Positions 61,701 to 64,000 of a stretch of 64,000 nt of DNA are shown piece after piece. The DNA comes from Streptomyces sp. HM190 (lineage in GTDB: Bacteria; Actinomycetota; Actinomycetes; Streptomycetales; Streptomycetaceae), in NCBI RefSeq assembly GCF_009857135.1, contig NZ_CP047318.1, forward strand, positions 5,580,001-5,644,000, in the 5' to 3' direction. The translations under genes and the position numbers were made by a program. Position 1 is the first letter of the stretch. Each line of letters starts with the position of its first letter. The notes under the pieces are model-generated. The model searched no databases and was not told the DNA's origin. It saw nothing but the letters and a program-made list of their open reading frames with translations.

Positions 61701-63377
61701 GAGGACCGGCCCGGCGACCGCCGCCTGGTCGGCTACGTGGAGCATCGCCCCGGCACCCGGATCACGCCGGCCGCCCTGCGCGCCCATGTCGCGGAGGCCC
61801 TGCCCGACTACATGGTGCCCTCCGCCGTCCTGTGCCTGGACACGCTTCCGCTGACCACCAACGGCAAGGTGGACCGGTCCGCCCTGCCCGCTCCGGGCCC
61901 AATGACCGCCGTCGGCGGCCGGCCCCCGCGAGGCCGCTGGGAGCGGACCCTGTGCGCGCTGTTCGCGGAGGTCCTGGGGGTACCCGAGGTCGCCGCCGAC
62001 GCGGGTTTCTTCGACCTCGGCGGCGACAGCCTGCTCTCCGTACGCCTCGTCGAGCGGATCAACGCCGAGCTGGGCACGACCTTGTCCGTGCGCAGTGTCT
62101 TCGAACGCCAGCGGCCCGAGGAACTGGCTGCGCTGGTCGCCGGCGGGGAGGGCGCCGAGGACGAGGTGGACCTGGAGGCCGAGGCGGTTCTCGGCCCGGA
62201 GCTGTCGACCGCCGACTGCGCTCCCTACGACCCGCGACGCGGTGCCGACCCGGAGCACGTCCTGCTCACCGGGGCGACCGGCTTCCTGGGCGCCTTCCTG
62301 CTGCGAGCCCTGCTGGACGGCACCCGCGCCACGGTGCACTGCCTCGTGCGGGCCGACAGCGACGAGGGGGCGGGGCAGCGGCTGCGGGAGGCGATGGAAC
62401 GCTTCGGTCTGTGGGACGAGACCGCCGAGCGGCGTGTCGCACCGCTCGCCGGTGATCTGGAACGCCCGTCGCTCGGTCTGTCCGCCGAACGCTTCGAAGC
62501 GCTGGCCGAGCTGGTCGACGTCATCCACCACAACGGCGCCCGCGTCCACCTGGTGCAGGGCTACGGGCTGCTCAGGCCCGCCAACGTGGACGGCACCCGG
62601 GAGATCCTGAGGCTGGCTGCCACCCGCCGGGTCAAGGCGGTCCACTACGTCTCCACCGGCAGTGCCGTCATGGGCACGGGCGCCAACCCGGAACTGCTGC
62701 CCGAGGACCGCAGGCTGCCCGCCTCCGAAGTGATGCGCAACGGCTACGCGGCCACCAAGTGGGTCGCCGAACGGCTCGTCGAGCAGGCACGGGAGCGCGG
62801 GGTACCGGTCGCCGTCTACCGGCCGGGCCGGGTCAGCGGCGACAGCCGTACCGGCGCGGGCGGCACCGACGACGCGTTCTGGCACTTCGTCCGGGCCGGA
62901 CTCCGCCTCGGGGCGGTGCCCGACCCGGAGGAACCCGGCGGCTTCGGCTCGGCCGTGGACCTGGTGCCGGTCGACTACGTGGCCGCCGCCCAGGTCGCGC
63001 TGGCCGCCCGCGCGGGTGCCGTGGACGGTGCGTATCACCTTGTCAACCGTCGCCGGACGCCGGTCTCCCTGGTGTGGGAGGCACTGCGCGAGCGCGGCCA
63101 TCGGCTGCGGACGGTGCCGGCGGACGCATGGGCGCGGCTGCTGGCCGACGCCGCCGCGCGGCCTGACGCAGACGCCTCGGTGACCTCGGTGGCGGCTCTG
63201 ACCGCCGCGGCCTCGGAGCTGCCCGACACCGCGCGGCTCGGCTTCGACGACCGGGCCGCCGTCGCCGGGCTGGCGGGCACGGGGATCATCTGCCCCGAGG
63301 TCACTGCCGACGTCATCGGCCGCTGCCTGGACCACCTGACTCGCCGCGGCTTCCTGCCCGCGACCCCGACCCGCTGA
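58752..63377 (+). CDS. NRPS: carrier-like remnant, C, A, T and thioester reductase domains
   Basis: 1541 residues. Residues 15-80 resemble a carrier domain (FFAAGGTPAQAGQLAQRMRA), but GGxS reads G41-G42-T43-P44, so no phosphopantetheine can attach. The condensation domain (~95-520) has intact HHIAADG at 221. Adenylation (~535-1030) has YTSGSTGRPKG at 709, FDAAFWE (D755), NGYGPTEATV and GRADHQVKVRGFRVEPGEIE; my reading of the specificity pocket, D-A-W-Q-I-G-G-V-C, fits no substrate I know. The carrier has FFDLGGDSLLSV (S1093). The C-terminal reductase has TGATGFLG at 1173 and YAATK (Y1332, K1336), so the product should leave as an aldehyde or alcohol. GGGAG precedes the ATG. Confidence 0.95.
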   Translation: MNTPSPAGTVPDPRRLAVLRLLFGQVLGRPVAADDDFFAAGGTPAQAGQLAQRMRATLGSDTSEADIRRAPTPSALAVLLGERREPSYTRPETVPLSPAQRGLWFLHRLEGPSATYNLPFALRLTGSLDRAALAAALGDVVRRHETLRTVYPETAGVPRQHVLAADDAMPCLEVTEVAAEELDKALAASARHRFDLCRQAPLRAELFVTGPQEHTLLLVIHHIAADGWSMGPLARDLATAYGARLTGAQPRFAPLRVQYADHTVQKWAAQGTEDDPGSLASQHLAYWREALAGLPEGIDLPADRPRPAVSSFRGDTVPVRIPAAVHDGLTALARDSGTSLFMVLHAALAQLLTRMTGNTDVPLGTVVSGRDGNGSSDDLVGLFTNTVVLRADTSGDPTFRELVARVAAADLAAFAHQDTPFERLVEELAPRRSSSRQPLVNTLLVLQNTPEARLELPGLRAEWEVLPTGAAKFDLTFSLAESRTGQGLTGIVEYSTDLFDRATVTALVDRFITLLESVVAAPDASVSSAQVLPLRERRLLEEWNATERAVPERTVPELFEERVAEDPGRVALVHDRGEISYGELNERANRLARLLIERGAGPEDLVALALPRSPELYAALLAVAKAGAAYVPLDIEYPPERLAAMLDDARPLVVVTRTGAAPALPAGTPLLDLDDEDVQARLAAAPADNPGDAARVRPLTVSHPLYVIYTSGSTGRPKGVVVEHGGVASLRSSQAEALGAGPGARVMQFASPSFDAAFWEVSLSLLSGGVLVLGPGGRVLPGPELTELAHRQRITHIQLPPSALATLPVPDGLPAGTTVIVGGESCPPETANRWSRHHTLVNGYGPTEATVCTTLSDPLSGPVTPPIGRPLHNTRVHVLDGALRQAPIGVVGELYIAGAGLARGYLGRPALTAERFVADPYGPPGTRMYRTGDLVRRRADGQLEFVSRADHQVKVRGFRVEPGEIEAVLVRHPDVAQAVVILREDRPGDRRLVGYVEHRPGTRITPAALRAHVAEALPDYMVPSAVLCLDTLPLTTNGKVDRSALPAPGPMTAVGGRPPRGRWERTLCALFAEVLGVPEVAADAGFFDLGGDSLLSVRLVERINAELGTTLSVRSVFERQRPEELAALVAGGEGAEDEVDLEAEAVLGPELSTADCAPYDPRRGADPEHVLLTGATGFLGAFLLRALLDGTRATVHCLVRADSDEGAGQRLREAMERFGLWDETAERRVAPLAGDLERPSLGLSAERFEALAELVDVIHHNGARVHLVQGYGLLRPANVDGTREILRLAATRRVKAVHYVSTGSAVMGTGANPELLPEDRRLPASEVMRNGYAATKWVAERLVEQARERGVPVAVYRPGRVSGDSRTGAGGTDDAFWHFVRAGLRLGAVPDPEEPGGFGSAVDLVPVDYVAAAQVALAARAGAVDGAYHLVNRRRTPVSLVWEALRERGHRLRTVPADAWARLLADAAARPDADASVTSVAALTAAASELPDTARLGFDDRAAVAGLAGTGIICPEVTADVIGRCLDHLTRRGFLPATPTR

Positions 63378-63390
63378 AAGGACGGTTGCC

Positions 63391-63576
63391 ATGAGCCCCT
63401 TCGACGACCCCGACGCCCTGTACTGCGTCCTCGTGGATACCCAGGGCCGGCACAGCCTGTGGCCCACCGCGTCGGGCGTGCCGACCGTGCCCGGCGGCTG
63501 GACCGTGGTGGTTCAGGGTGCCTCCCGCGAGACGTGCATCGCGTACATCGACGAACAGTGGGACTCGCACCGCTGA
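63391..63576 (+). CDS. MbtH-like protein
   Basis: A 61-residue protein, shorter than the usual ~70 residues. Conserved features: SPFDDPDALYCVLVDTQGRH, then SLWP, PGGW, SRETCIAYIDEQW and a final Asp/Ser. These are the MbtH family residues that contact NRPS adenylation domains and help them fold. It follows the NRPS gene by 13 bp with GAAAGGACGG as ribosome-binding site, so it surely serves that enzyme. The tail after EQW is cut short compared with typical members. Confidence 0.93.
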   Translation: MSPFDDPDALYCVLVDTQGRHSLWPTASGVPTVPGGWTVVVQGASRETCIAYIDEQWDSHR

Positions 63577-63710
63577 GCCGTCCACGGCCCGTGTGCCCGG
63601 CACGGGCGATCACGGAAGTCCTCCGGCGGAGCGTGGCCACTGGTCGGCGCGCTCCGCCGGAGGACGTACACCGGGAGCGGGAGGGCTCGTCGCGGGAGCG
63701 GACGCCCTGC

Positions 63711-64000
63711 AGGGAGCACCTGCTCGCGGCGCTCACCGCGTCGAGGTGAACCGGGGTGCTCGCAGAGTGGACGGCGTGGCCACGGCGGAGTCGCGTCCGC
63801 GGATCGCGGTGCACCGGCCCGGGGTCCCGGCCGGGCTCCGTGCGGGCACCCACCGGCCGGCACCGGTCCCCCGGAGGGGCATCCCGAAGCCTGGCGGCGA
63901 GCGGACGCCGGGGGTGCCGCGGGCGCCGGACCGCTTGATCCAGCAGGCCGTCGCGCACGTGCTCGTGCCCACGCCCTGTCGCCCACGGGCGATCGAGGAG
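63711..64000 (+). pseudogene. Remnant of a group II intron-type reverse transcriptase (frameshifted, runs off edge)
   Basis: From 63746 one frame reads VNRGARRVDGVATAESRPRI, HRPGVPAGLRAGTHRPAPVP, then RRGIPKPGGERTPGVPRAPD and RLIQQAVAHVLVP. This matches the start of group II intron maturases (NKGAPGVDGVT...; IPKPGGGxRxLGIPTxxDRxIQQA). The preceding RT segment, REHLLAALTAS (from 63711), is in another frame, and a stop separates them, so the gene is broken. Several motif positions are also worn. After VLVP the expected FxPxFSxxSFGFRP does not appear. Domain X and the intron RNA, if any, would lie beyond 64000. Confidence 0.75.

Noticed and set aside
58752..63377. Pyrrolobenzodiazepine assembly line
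   Set aside because: The C-A-T-reductase order and a PhzF-like neighbour fit, but the adenylation pocket (D-A-W-Q-I-G-G-V-C by eye) is unlike proline-type pockets and other expected genes are not seen within the window.
59130..63467. A 1445-codon reverse open frame antisense to the NRPS gene
   Set aside because: No domains and low-complexity composition; it mirrors the NRPS codons.

Overview
The window is chromosomal DNA of a Streptomyces species or a very close actinomycete relative. Evidence: very high GC with G/C-ending codons, many GTG starts, ATGA-overlapped operons, a WhiB-like (Wbl) regulator, a DasR-type operator at a chitinase gene, and gene orders familiar from Streptomyces chromosomes (ahpD-ahpC-oxyR; fumC, class I fumarase, DUF1707, wblI, glpX; xseB-xseA, ispH, ppgK, ychF). 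No rRNA, tRNA, CRISPR array or insertion sequence was recognised.

Layout. 1-6.9 kb: truncated M14 carboxypeptidase, anti-sigma-type ATP-binding protein, Nramp-like transporter, Pro/Gln/Tyr-rich protein and a secreted GH18 chitinase with a DasR-like operator. 7.0-19.4 kb: one long forward Tad/Flp pilus locus. Its order is zinc-ribbon protein, CpaB, a CpaE ATPase fused to a TadE-like pilin, a second TadE-like protein, CpaF, TadB, TadC, a histidine kinase/response regulator pair, Flp pilin, a TadG-like protein, a lipoprotein and an OmpA-domain protein. Its junctions are filled with low-complexity, start/stop-overlapping coding DNA and short tandem repeats. 19.4-20.5 kb: VapBC-like toxin-antitoxin pair and a possibly decayed GntR gene. 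20.5-34 kb: RibD/DHFR-like protein, AI-2E-family membrane protein, lytic transglycosylase-like protein with a long leader, PhoH, isoprenyl transferase, a candidate C-rich-loop small RNA, a methyltransferase, the AhpC/AhpD/OxyR peroxide module and a PadR-controlled ABC exporter. 34-53.6 kb: core housekeeping: class A PBP, SpoIIE-type phosphatase, DUF402 protein, two unrelated fumarases, WblI, GlpX, nitroreductase, exonuclease VII, IspH, polyphosphate glucokinase and YchF.

After ychF (about 53.6 kb) the content changes to what looks like a specialised-metabolite cluster running off the right edge. It holds aroK and aroC (a chorismate-supply pair), a CmcJ/NvfI-type putative oxygenase, a PhzF-like isomerase, a SARP regulator with a candidate self-operator, a single-module NRPS ending in a thioester reductase domain, and an MbtH protein. 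The NRPS starts with a carrier-like domain that lacks the phosphopantetheine serine. The window ends in a frameshifted remnant of a group II intron-type reverse transcriptase.

The most unusual items are the carrier-less start of the NRPS beside an aroC/aroK pair, the CpaE-TadE fusion, and the repeat-filled Tad operon junctions. Product and substrate calls for the cluster are inference; the domain calls rest on visible motifs.
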